NCBI GenBank assembly: GCA_043821485.1
Contig: JBDRCU010000030.1
Coordinates: 1-38,554, forward strand
Direction: 5' to 3'
Length of the DNA stretch: 38,554 bases
From: JBDRCU01 sp043821485
Lineage (GTDB): Bacteria; Patescibacteriota; Minisyncoccia; 2-02-FULL-40-12; IGHO2-01-FULL-4-A
The notes beneath the pieces were generated by a model that saw only the letters and a program-made list of their open reading frames with translations, ran no database searches and was not told where the DNA came from. Made by a program: the position numbers and the translations under genes. Positions 1 through 5,765 of the stretch are shown piece after piece; the stretch's first letter is position 1, and each line of letters opens with the position of its first letter.

Positions 1-71
1 AGAAAATCTTTTTCTTTACGTTCGGATCCTACGCCAGGAATAAATTGTTCCCCAGTATATTCAATATCCAT
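1..71 (-). CDS. N-terminus of a probable SAM-dependent methyltransferase-type protein (partial)
   Basis: The first 23 codons of a minus-strand gene are visible and the rest lies beyond the left edge. The peptide opens MDIEYTGEQFIPGVGSERK. The opening M(E)YTGE-F-PG is a common N-terminus of class I SAM-dependent methyltransferases, some fused to glycosyltransferases, that modify sugars or lipids; this is known of the family, not shown here. An in-frame TAG lies three codons upstream, so the ATG at 71-69 is the start. A TATAAT hexamer reads towards it 8 nt upstream. Too little is present to see the SAM-binding glycine motif, so the family call is tentative. Confidence 0.45.
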   Translation of the reverse strand, partial: MDIEYTGEQFIPGVGSERKEKDF

Positions 72-79
72 ATTTATCT

Positions 80-85
80 ATTATA
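80..85 (-). promoter_or_regulatory. -10 box of the partial methyltransferase-like gene
   Basis: TATAAT on the minus strand, 8 nt before the ATG at 71. No good -35 is visible. The spacing implies a leaderless transcript. Confidence 0.45.
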
Positions 86-177
86 CAGCACATAATATAG
101 TAAAAAAATCTATTTCTGGTAGTCTTTATATATTAGATTCGTTTTCCTATTTGTATAGCATATCAGAAAATGTGGGC

Positions 178-207
178 TTGTGAATGTGCTGGAACATAAG
201 GTATAAT
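178..207 (+). promoter_or_regulatory. Promoter of the DUF5674 gene
   Basis: TTGTGA (178-183) and TATAAT (202-207) with an 18 nt spacer. The ATG at 218 lies 10 nt after the -10 box, with no Shine-Dalgarno sequence, so the message should be leaderless or nearly so. Confidence 0.55.
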
Positions 208-217
208 TTCTTAAATT

Positions 218-568
218 ATGAAAACCTATATCATTAAAGAATCAATAACGCTTGCAAGACTTAGAGAAATAGCTCAAGAAGGGTTTGGTGATATTGTTAA
301 GGCTGTTGTAGATATTGAACAAGATATTATGGCATTGTCAGGAGAATTGCATATTGATGAAGAGGTAAAATTAATTGAAGAAGAAGGTACTAAAAAAGAA
401 AATGCATGGGGAGTTAATATTTATCCTGATGGCAAAGGTGATGATTTTATCGAATTCGATTCAATGATTAATCTTAAGCCTGCTTCTGGGAATAGGACTC
501 GTAATATTGAGAATTTGGAGATACGACAAAAAATTAAAAATATCGTAAGAGACTTAATAAAGGAATGA
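218..568 (+). CDS. DUF5674 family protein
   Basis: 116 aa, predicted soluble. The sequence pattern, including REIAQEGFGDIVKAVVDIE, a central WGVNIYP and IEFDSMINLKPASGNR, matches my recollection of DUF5674, a small family frequent in Patescibacteria with no assigned function. There is no signal peptide or membrane segment. The central aromatic/acidic strand region is followed by a C-terminal helix (EIRQKIKNIVRDLIKE). The stop codon overlaps the next start by 4 nt (ATGA), so it is probably translationally coupled to the 565-891 gene. The start is chosen because a promoter lies directly upstream and the N-terminus fits the family. Confidence 0.75.
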   Translation: MKTYIIKESITLARLREIAQEGFGDIVKAVVDIEQDIMALSGELHIDEEVKLIEEEGTKKENAWGVNIYPDGKGDDFIEFDSMINLKPASGNRTRNIENLEIRQKIKNIVRDLIKE

Positions 569-891
569 GTATTGTATTACATAAAAATCTTGCATCAGGC
601 AGATGGTATTCCATGACGCTGATGGAGCAACTTGGGAATATTGGTAGTGAAGTCGGACGCGCTCGCGCTTCGCAAAATGTAAATGAAAGCCGTTTTAATA
701 GTGCTGTTGATCGTGCGCTTGAGCTTTTTGATTTGACGTTTGAAGATAAGAGATGGTATGGACGGCTTTTGGAAGTCGGACGCGCTCGCGAGGTATTTTG
801 CGATGCGGTATACGGAGGGAAACTCTATGATAGCTCATTAGCTGATTTGGAAAAATATTTCATGCATTTTGCTTTGATGGCTCGTAAATAA
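565..891 (+). CDS. Small conserved-type hypothetical protein with a duplicated EVGRAR segment
   Basis: 108 aa, probably all-helical and soluble; I do not recognise the family with certainty. It contains two copies of the peptide EVGRAR, at about residues 29-34 and 70-75, each in a helix-like context (GSEVGRARAS, LLEVGRAREV). The DNA of the two copies is identical over 19 bp. It may be a helical-bundle protein built from a duplicated helical hairpin, but that is inference. The start overlaps the stop of the DUF5674 gene, and the cytidylyltransferase-like gene begins 5 nt after its end, so the three form a likely operon. Confidence 0.6.
   Translation: MSIVLHKNLASGRWYSMTLMEQLGNIGSEVGRARASQNVNESRFNSAVDRALELFDLTFEDKRWYGRLLEVGRAREVFCDAVYGGKLYDSSLADLEKYFMHFALMARK
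649..790 (+). repeat. Two identical 19-bp GC-rich direct repeats inside one gene
   Basis: GAAGTCGGACGCGCTCGCG occurs at 649-667 and again at 772-790, both in the same reading frame. The unit is far more GC-rich than the surrounding gene and its core CGCGCTCGCG is nearly self-complementary. Confidence 0.8.
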
Positions 892-896
892 TTCTA

Positions 897-1370
897 ATGC
901 GTAAAAAGAAAAAAATAGTTGTTGCAGTATCCGGAGGATTTGATCCAGTCCATATTGGGCATATTGATCTATTTAGAAAAGCTAAAGCCTTGGGAGATGA
1001 GTTAGTTGTATTATTGAATAATGACAATTGGCTCATATCTAAAAAAGGATTTTATTTTATGAATCAAAAAGACCGCAAAGCCATTCTTGAAGCAATTCAG
1101 TATGTTGATCGAGTGCGTATTAGCGGACATAAACCTAGGACTCGGGACTGGAGTAGTAATGATGGTATCCGTGCAATAAAGCCAGATATATTTGCACAAG
1201 GAGGGGATCGCAAGCACAAAAACACTGCAGAAACAGATACATGCAAAGAGTTTGGCGTCAAGATGGTATATGGTGTCGGTAAAAAAATACGTTCAAGTAC
1301 GGCATATTTAAAAGAATACGTACAAAAATCCAAAAAAGCGCGTCGGTCCAAGTCAACATATTTTCAATAA
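897..1370 (+). CDS. Cytidylyltransferase-like nucleotidyltransferase
   Basis: 157 aa. An N-terminal GGFDPVHIGHIDLF carries the HxGH motif (H19, H22) of the nucleotidyltransferase alpha/beta phosphodiesterase superfamily, and the later KKIRSSTAYL (about residue 130) resembles the ISST motif that closes the active site. These enzymes transfer NMP from an NTP to a phosphorylated small molecule such as a sugar phosphate (RfaE/HldE C-terminal domain type) or glycerol phosphate. The AQGGDRKH segment is like that of RfaE-type adenylyltransferases. The substrate cannot be fixed from sequence. The protein is cytoplasmic and probably operonic with the two genes before it. The last 15 residues are lysine/arginine-rich. 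Confidence 0.8.
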   Translation: MRKKKKIVVAVSGGFDPVHIGHIDLFRKAKALGDELVVLLNNDNWLISKKGFYFMNQKDRKAILEAIQYVDRVRISGHKPRTRDWSSNDGIRAIKPDIFAQGGDRKHKNTAETDTCKEFGVKMVYGVGKKIRSSTAYLKEYVQKSKKARRSKSTYFQ

Positions 1371-1422
1371 TTTTAAAAATTTAGATTTAAATATGTTTGA
1401 AGTAGATAAATTAGACAGAATC

Positions 1423-1428
1423 TATTAT
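1423..1428 (+). promoter_or_regulatory. Possible -10 box of the alpha/beta hydrolase gene
   Basis: TATTAT, 11 nt before the ATG at 1440. No convincing -35 was found. Confidence 0.3.
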
Positions 1429-1439
1429 CATATAGATAC

Positions 1440-2192
1440 ATGACACAGAAACAACTTATTCAAAATCCGGCAGGCGAGGATTTGTATGTACAGATTGAAG
1501 GGCCAGAGGATGCTGATGTGATAATCGTATATGTGCATGGCTTTGGATCGCACATGAATGAAGGATATGCGCTTGAATTTGTTAAGGCGTTTTTTGATAA
1601 GTACCGCATTGTTAGATTCGATTTTAGTAGTTGCGGGCAGAGTGTTGGCAAACAGGAGGATATCTGTTTTAAAAAGATGAAAGATGATCTTAAGGTAGTT
1701 CTGGATTATGTAGACAAAGAGTTTGAGGGTTCAATCGGTATTGTTGCACATTCAATGGGAGCTTTTGTTGTTTCGCTTTTGTCTCCTGACGGAATAGATA
1801 AAAGCGTATTCACTGGCGTACCCAATGCTGATACATGGCACTTGGCATCGCAGTTACAGAATAGGATTCTTAAGCGTCTTGGAGGAACAGTGGATGAAAT
1901 AGGCATAAGCAGTTATCCGCGCAATGATGGCACCATTCAAAAGTTGGGACCATGTTTCTGGAGAGATTTGAAAGAGTTTGAGCCAGTGAAAATGTTTAGT
2001 GAATATGCAAATAAGACCAAACTATACGTTATTCATCCACTTCAAGATGAAGTTGTGGGGGAACAATTTATAGAAGATTACAAAAAAATTGAAAAAGCTG
2101 AATTCGTAGAATTACCCGGAAATCATAATTTTACAAAACCAGAAGACAGAAAACAACTCATTTTAAAAATTAAAGAATTTTTTGAAAATTAA
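1440..2192 (+). CDS. Alpha/beta hydrolase
   Basis: 250 aa, a typical length for a compact serine hydrolase. The oxyanion region is YVHGFGSH (31-38), the nucleophile elbow is AHSMGA with Ser105, a likely acid is Asp203 in PLQDEVV, and the base is His229 in GNHNF, so the catalytic triad is complete and in canonical order. There is no signal peptide. The family includes esterases and acyl- or peptide-hydrolases; the substrate is unknown. A TATTAT hexamer lies 11 nt before the ATG and there is no Shine-Dalgarno sequence. Confidence 0.85.
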   Translation: MTQKQLIQNPAGEDLYVQIEGPEDADVIIVYVHGFGSHMNEGYALEFVKAFFDKYRIVRFDFSSCGQSVGKQEDICFKKMKDDLKVVLDYVDKEFEGSIGIVAHSMGAFVVSLLSPDGIDKSVFTGVPNADTWHLASQLQNRILKRLGGTVDEIGISSYPRNDGTIQKLGPCFWRDLKEFEPVKMFSEYANKTKLYVIHPLQDEVVGEQFIEDYKKIEKAEFVELPGNHNFTKPEDRKQLILKIKEFFEN

Positions 2193-2202
2193 AATTTATA
2201 TA

Positions 2203-2231
2203 TTGACAGAGACATTTGAGGGGGTTATCTT
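2203..2231 (+). promoter_or_regulatory. Strong promoter entering the GC-rich island
   Basis: Perfect TTGACA (2203-2208), 17 nt spacer, TATCTT (2226-2231). The predicted start of transcription near 2238 leaves a leader of about 60 nt before the ATG at 2299. Confidence 0.6.
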
Positions 2232-2298
2232 TTAAATAACGAATTTCGTCAAGGTTGGTAATTGTAGCCGGTCTTAGGCGGAAGCTGGAGAGAGAACA

Positions 2299-2484
2299 AT
2301 GGGGAGTCAGGTTGAGATACGGTTGGAGGACAAAGGAGTACGGGGCCTGTGGTCCGTGGGCGCTGGTTTGCCCCATGTACCGGCACTCGAGGATCTGATC
2401 GATTCCAAAAGGCTGGTTCAGTTTCGCAGGGAGTGGGAGGAGGAGAAACCCTCCGCCATCGTCCCCTCCGCCATCGTCCTGTGA
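2299..2484 (+). CDS. Small hypothetical protein with duplicated C-terminal PSAIV
   Basis: 61 aa, family not recognised. It has a strong upstream promoter, a GGAG Shine-Dalgarno sequence 8 nt before the ATG and a following terminator, which together argue that it is expressed. Composition is GC-rich and unlike the neighbouring AT-rich genes. The middle is charged (RREWEEEK), and the C-terminus PSAIVPSAIVL comes from a perfect 15-bp tandem duplication. There is no signal peptide or membrane segment. It could alternatively be a structured RNA whose ORF is incidental, because the transcript also contains a long hairpin (2509-2540). Confidence 0.45.
   Translation: MGSQVEIRLEDKGVRGLWSVGAGLPHVPALEDLIDSKRLVQFRREWEEEKPSAIVPSAIVL
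2449..2478 (+). repeat. Perfect 15-bp tandem duplication
   Basis: CCCTCCGCCATCGTC at 2449-2463 is repeated exactly at 2464-2478 and encodes the duplicated PSAIV at the end of the small protein. Confidence 0.85.
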
Positions 2485-2508
2485 GGCTTGGATCTTTCCT
2501 CTGCACCT

Positions 2509-2540
2509 CGGATGGACCCGCCCTCGGGCGGGTCCATCCG
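2509..2540. other. Long GC-rich hairpin
   Basis: CGGATGGACCCGCCC, a TC linker, then the exact reverse complement: a perfect 15-bp inverted repeat just after the small ORF. It is followed by A residues rather than a T-run, so it is not a canonical terminator on the plus strand. It may protect the 3' end or belong to a structured RNA. Confidence 0.7.
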
Positions 2541-2562
2541 AAAAACTCTTGACAAAAATATC

Positions 2563-2588
2563 AACGACCCACGAGGTCGTTTTCGTTT
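2563..2588 (+). terminator. Probable rho-independent terminator of the 2238-2588 transcript
   Basis: AACGACC (2563-2569), a 5 nt loop, GGTCGTT (2575-2581), then TTCGTTT. It ends the GC-rich transcription unit. Its tail overlaps the -35 of the next promoter. Confidence 0.6.
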
Positions 2589-2625
2589 ACATTTTTTGAA
2601 ATTGTGGTATATTTCTAGCACAATT
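2586..2625 (+). promoter_or_regulatory. Promoter with overlapping operator-like dyad
   Basis: TTTACA (2586-2591), 16 nt spacer, TATATT (2608-2613). A dyad AATTGTG (2600-2606) - N12 - CACAATT (2619-2625) flanks the -10 box and covers the expected start of transcription, which is typical of a repressor site. It drives the small zinc-ribbon-like ORF at 2647. Confidence 0.5.
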
Positions 2626-2646
2626 CAAGCATGAGGGAAAACCGAT

Positions 2647-2862
2647 ATGTTAGCATCACAGGCAAGAAATCGGCAACAGATAAGGCATTGCTGGTTCTGT
2701 TGGAAGGAGCTTAGCCCTGGATCTTCCTGTGAAGTTTGCTCGAAGAGAGTTCAAAAGTCAGAACGTTGGAGTTGGTCGACCAACTCCGTCGGGCGCCTTA
2801 TCTCTCGTCTCACTTCCCGTTTTCGGCGGACGAAAAAAAGGAGCAGTACCCACGCGGGCTAG
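2647..2862 (+). CDS. Small putative zinc-ribbon protein in the GC-rich island
   Basis: 71 aa. Residues from about 15 carry CWFCWKELSPGSSCEVC, i.e. C-x2-C-x10-C-x2-C, which fits a small zinc ribbon. The C-terminal half is very basic and serine-rich, as in a nucleic-acid binder. A GAGGG sequence sits 9 nt before the ATG and a promoter precedes it by about 35 nt. Against it, a perfect palindrome (2768-2787) lies inside the ORF and other frames are also open, so the 3' part may be RNA structure rather than protein. Existence is about even odds; no function is assigned. Confidence 0.4.
   Translation: MLASQARNRQQIRHCWFCWKELSPGSSCEVCSKRVQKSERWSWSTNSVGRLISRLTSRFRRTKKRSSTHAG
2768..2787. other. Perfect 20-bp palindrome
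   Basis: GGAGTTGGTC followed directly by its reverse complement GACCAACTCC. It could form a cruciform or RNA hairpin, or be a protein-binding site. Confidence 0.75.
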
Positions 2863-2899
2863 GGACGTCCGGTACCCCCACCGGTCGCCCCCTAGTCCC
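2856..2899. other. Extended GC-rich stem-loop
   Basis: GGG and CTAGGG (2856-2864) pair with CCCTAG and CCC (2890-2899, one bulged T). Inside, CCGGT (2869-2873) pairs with ACCGG (2880-2884) around a 6 nt loop. It resembles the 3' domain of a structured RNA. I recognised no known RNA family. Confidence 0.5.
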
Positions 2900-2907
2900 C
2901 CAATAAA

Positions 2908-2931
2908 TAGGCGAAAGCCGTTTTTATTTGT
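2908..2931 (+). terminator. Possible weak terminator ending the GC-rich island
   Basis: GGC-GAAA-GCC tetraloop followed by GTTTTTATTT. The stem is short, but the T-rich tail is good and it lies where GC content falls back to the local level. Confidence 0.3.
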
Positions 2932-2955
2932 GTAATAATATGTTTTAATTTCTGT

Positions 2956-3345
2956 ATGCAATTCAAACAGCCTCAAAACGATGATAAGTATCAATGGACT
3001 AATCATGTTAAGGATAAGATGATGTATTATGGTATTTCAGTGAGCTTAGTTAAGCGTATTGTCAGGCACCCTAAGCGTACAGAGGAGGGAGTTGCTCTGG
3101 ATACCATTGCTGTGATGCAGTCGGGGACTAATAAAAAGAAACCTTCTGAAATTTGGGTTATGTATCAGGATATTAAGCGATCTAAGGGGAATAGTCCAAA
3201 AATGAATATCCTTCAGAGTAAGGCTTTCGCAACACAGCCTAAGCGACGCATAATATCCGCATGGAGATATCCGGGCATAAGCCCTATGGGCAAAAAGATC
3301 CCTATCCCCGACGAGATTTTACAAGAGCTTGAATCTGTAATATGA
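2956..3345 (+). CDS. Hypothetical protein, weakly DUF4258-like
   Basis: 129 aa, soluble. The N-terminal half (WTNHVKDKMMYYGISVSLVKRIVRHP, 14-39 in two parts: H..DKM..YGIS, then V..I..HP) has the spacing of DUF4258-type proteins, a group distantly related to RelE/BrnT toxins. The similarity is by eye and weak. The C-terminal part has RRIISAWRYPGISP and IPIPDEILQELE. No antitoxin-like partner is adjacent: the upstream region is the GC-rich island and the next gene is the cyclophilin, 39 nt downstream. Function unknown. Confidence 0.6.
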   Translation: MQFKQPQNDDKYQWTNHVKDKMMYYGISVSLVKRIVRHPKRTEEGVALDTIAVMQSGTNKKKPSEIWVMYQDIKRSKGNSPKMNILQSKAFATQPKRRIISAWRYPGISPMGKKIPIPDEILQELESVI

Positions 3346-3384
3346 TATCAGAACCTATAATTAACATAATTAAGACAAAATACT

Positions 3385-4065
3385 ATGAATAATATGCGTT
3401 TACCGGTCCTCTTTATAATAGCAATCATAATTATCATGGGTGGATATTTTTTACTTAGGGATTCTGGTGATCTAGCATCAGGCTCTCCAGACGGAGATAA
3501 AGCAGCTATAGGCATTCCATTTACAGAACGTGATGTTGTTACAGCACGTATTGTCACTGAAAAAGGAATCATTGATCTGGAGCTTTATCCTAAGAATGCT
3601 CCTAAGACAATTACAAATTTTGCTACATTAGCGATTAATGGTTTTTACGATGGGGTAAAATTTCATCGTGTAGTTGATGATTTTGTTATTCAAGGTGGAG
3701 ATCCGCTCTCAAAGACGCTTGAGGAAGTGGATGGAAGTATTGGAAGCGGTGGACCTGGATATACATTTGAAGATGAAATTAATCCCCGATCACTAGGACT
3801 TCCAGAAGATGCTATTGCAGAATATGAATCCCGAGGATACGTATACAGTGACGAGTTGGAATCTCTCCCAATGGCCGTAGGAGCTCTTGCCATGGCAAAT
3901 GCAGGACCAAGCACAAATGGGAGCCAATTCTTTATAATTACAACAAAACCACAGCCTCAGCTGACTGGATTACATACCGTATTCGGTAGAGTAGTTGGTG
4001 GAATGGATGTGGTTCTTGAAATCGAACAGTGGGATGTTATCGAAAAGATTGAAATTGATGAGTAA
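3385..4065 (+). CDS. Membrane-anchored cyclophilin-type peptidyl-prolyl isomerase
   Basis: 226 aa. A hydrophobic segment at residues 6-24, with no clear lipobox or signal peptidase site, suggests an N-terminal anchor with the enzyme outside the membrane. From about residue 50 the cyclophilin fold is complete: FHRVVDDFVIQGGDP holds the catalytic FHR and QGGDP, MANAGPSTNGSQFFI the substrate-binding core, and LTGLHTVFGRVVGGMDVV the C-terminal motif. It catalyses cis-trans isomerisation of Xaa-Pro bonds, probably assisting folding of exported proteins. An insertion around residues 125-165 is longer than in minimal bacterial cyclophilins. It is convergent with the L,D-transpeptidase gene, whose 3' end lies 1 nt away. 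Confidence 0.92.
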   Translation: MNNMRLPVLFIIAIIIIMGGYFLLRDSGDLASGSPDGDKAAIGIPFTERDVVTARIVTEKGIIDLELYPKNAPKTITNFATLAINGFYDGVKFHRVVDDFVIQGGDPLSKTLEEVDGSIGSGGPGYTFEDEINPRSLGLPEDAIAEYESRGYVYSDELESLPMAVGALAMANAGPSTNGSQFFIITTKPQPQLTGLHTVFGRVVGGMDVVLEIEQWDVIEKIEIDE

Positions 4066-4066
4066 T

Positions 4067-5323
4067 TTATTCGACACTAGCAGTAGGCAGTGATCTTAAA
4101 ATCCAGGATATTTCAGGTACGATAGGAAATCCAATAGCGTAAGTTCTTAAATCTCTTTCTGAAACAGTAAAAACTTCATTAAAATCCCAGCCGTAGAGAT
4201 ACCAGTCTTCACGACATTCGGCTTCGCTTATGCATGGCATTTTATGCCTAGTGCCTTCGGGTTCTATTCTAAATAATAGATAAGGGTCGCCTTTTCTAAT
4301 TTGTTCCTGAACGGCCCAATTTGAGACTGCGTAATCATCAAGAGATCCCTCTGGGACTATTTTTGTCGTACCTTCAATTGGATTATAGTAGCCGTAGATT
4401 TTTCCTATATCAGGGTCGACAGAGCGTTTGAAGCGCTTACCATACGCTTGTTTGATTATAAAAAGTTCATTACTACCTTCTTCCCGAACTAAATTGTTTG
4501 TTATTAGATATTCTGGATAAGTGAATGTAGCGATCTTTGTTTCATGTACATACACAGGTGTGCCTATATTTGCAAAATCATATATTCTTTTCGCATCTCC
4601 TTCAAAGAATCTTACACAACCCCCTGAATACATAGATTCAAGTTTTGCGCCTCCTGGCCAGTATGGCCATTCATGGAGGAAGTAGCCACCTGAATATTGC
4701 ATGCTCCAGGGCATCCATACATGGGATAATCCAGAGAAGTGATTCTCCTCTTTTGTCTTTATTGTAAACATCCCTTGACGCGTAGCTCCTCTTTGAGGAT
4801 TCCCTTTGCCTGCAACCATGAATCTTTCGATGACCCCGCCGTCCTCATACAGAGTTACCGTCATCGTATACAAATTTATATCAATAAATTTACCATTTTC
4901 TATTTTTGGTGCGAGTTCAATATATGGATCAACAATAGCATTTGATTGAGACTCAAATGTATAGGCTTTATCAGTTTGTAATACTGTAGCAATATATGAA
5001 TGGGGGAGATCCATTTTTACTTGATATTCTGTTTTAAGATCAAAGCCGTCATGAGGAATAAAATGGAGAGTTTGATTCTGGTTAATCCAAATCAGTCCGC
5101 CTTCAATATTTGGATTTATAGAAAAAGCATTTCGGGCCGATCCTTCATCTATATCATTTTTAAAAACAATAATAACTTCATCTCCAACTTCAGTTGAATT
5201 CTGATATTTAATGTCAAAAGCAATGACATCATCTGAATTGATGGCTATTGTAAGTCCAATAAATATAATTAAACCAATTATTAGAAGTAAGAACCTGTGG
5301 CTATTATAAATATGTGTTGACAT
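4067..5323 (-). CDS. L,D-transpeptidase (YkuD family) with N-terminal anchor and Ig-like domain
   Basis: 418 aa. A membrane anchor spans about residues 11-28. An Ig-like (SbsA/Big_5-type) domain at about 35-125 contains EGGLIWINQNQTLHFIPHDGF. The YkuD catalytic domain (about 135-260) has His217 and Cys236 in the signature HEW...YSGGCVRF. The enzyme forms 3-3 peptidoglycan cross-links or attaches proteins to peptidoglycan by exchange at meso-diaminopimelate, and works outside the membrane. The C-terminal 160 residues are an extension I do not recognise. A TATAAT lies exactly 6 nt before the ATG, so it is predicted to be leaderless. Confidence 0.92.
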   Translation of the reverse strand: MSTHIYNSHRFLLLIIGLIIFIGLTIAINSDDVIAFDIKYQNSTEVGDEVIIVFKNDIDEGSARNAFSINPNIEGGLIWINQNQTLHFIPHDGFDLKTEYQVKMDLPHSYIATVLQTDKAYTFESQSNAIVDPYIELAPKIENGKFIDINLYTMTVTLYEDGGVIERFMVAGKGNPQRGATRQGMFTIKTKEENHFSGLSHVWMPWSMQYSGGYFLHEWPYWPGGAKLESMYSGGCVRFFEGDAKRIYDFANIGTPVYVHETKIATFTYPEYLITNNLVREEGSNELFIIKQAYGKRFKRSVDPDIGKIYGYYNPIEGTTKIVPEGSLDDYAVSNWAVQEQIRKGDPYLLFRIEPEGTRHKMPCISEAECREDWYLYGWDFNEVFTVSERDLRTYAIGFPIVPEISWILRSLPTASVE

Positions 5324-5329
5324 CTATTA

Positions 5330-5335
5330 ATTATA
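5330..5335 (-). promoter_or_regulatory. -10 box of the L,D-transpeptidase gene
   Basis: TATAAT on the minus strand, 6 nt before the ATG. TTGTGG 18 nt further upstream is a poor -35. Confidence 0.5.
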
Positions 5336-5476
5336 ACACGCAACAAAAGTTTGCCACAATACGTCTTATATGGTAGAGAAGTAGTATATCCATGTTCTTT
5401 ACAATAGTCTGTAGCTGATATCAAGTTTGGTCACTTGATGTCACTGCAGTGTATAGCAACTCTTAATACTATTATC

Positions 5477-5656
5477 ATGGCGTTTTTCCGTGCTATAGGA
5501 TTGGGGGTTGTCATAGTCGTTCTCTGGCTGTTTGTACCCCCTGTCCTTGAGGCTCTCGAAGAAACGATACTCTCGTTTCTCGATCTCACCCAGGACTTGA
5601 TTGACCTGGGAAGAGCAGCTATCAGTGAGTTTTCCGCGTCTTACTTCAATTTCTGA
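5477..5656 (+). CDS. Small membrane protein
   Basis: 59 aa from the ATG at 5477. An upstream in-frame ATG at 5435 would add 14 residues of unlikely N-terminus. One strongly hydrophobic segment, GLGVVIVVLWLFVPPVL at about residues 8-24, is followed by an amphipathic acidic helix (EALEETILSFLDLTQDLIDL). It is predicted to be a single-pass inner-membrane protein. A good terminator 27 nt after its stop supports a monocistronic unit. It could be a membrane-active peptide or a regulator of a larger membrane protein; no family recognised. Confidence 0.55.
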   Translation: MAFFRAIGLGVVIVVLWLFVPPVLEALEETILSFLDLTQDLIDLGRAAISEFSASYFNF

Positions 5657-5682
5657 AGAAGATTGCGTCGAAAACTCTCATC

Positions 5683-5710
5683 TCCCCCTCCTTCGCCGGA
5701 GGGGGATTTT
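5683..5710 (+). terminator. Rho-independent terminator after the small membrane protein
   Basis: TCCCCCTCC (5683-5691), a 6 nt loop, GGAGGGGGA (5698-5706), then TTTT. Perfect 9-bp stem. Confidence 0.8.
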
Positions 5711-5753
5711 AAATTTTCGGAGACATATCAGGCTAGATCGTGGGAAGATATGT

Positions 5754-5759
5754 TATACT
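5754..5759 (+). promoter_or_regulatory. -10 box of the RecB-like nuclease gene
   Basis: TATACT, 6 nt before the ATG at 5766. This placement and the terminator just upstream decide the start. Confidence 0.5.
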
Positions 5760-5765
5760 ATTTTC

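Noticed and set aside
2509..2540. Long hairpin as a rho-independent terminator
   Set aside because: No T-run follows on either strand; the AACGACC hairpin at 2563 is the better terminator.
2631..2714. 27-aa ORF starting MRENRYVSITGKK
   Set aside because: Possible as a leader peptide, but the 2647 frame carries a CxxC-CxxC pattern and better Shine-Dalgarno spacing; neither can be proven.
2193..2955. Known structured RNAs (RNase P, tmRNA, 6S, SRP RNA) in the GC-rich island
   Set aside because: I could not find their hallmark motifs, so I left the RNA class open.
5601..5765. Longer N-terminus of the RecB-like nuclease
   Set aside because: The extra 55 codons cross a strong terminator and the -10 box, and do not look like the family; the ATG at 5766 fits.
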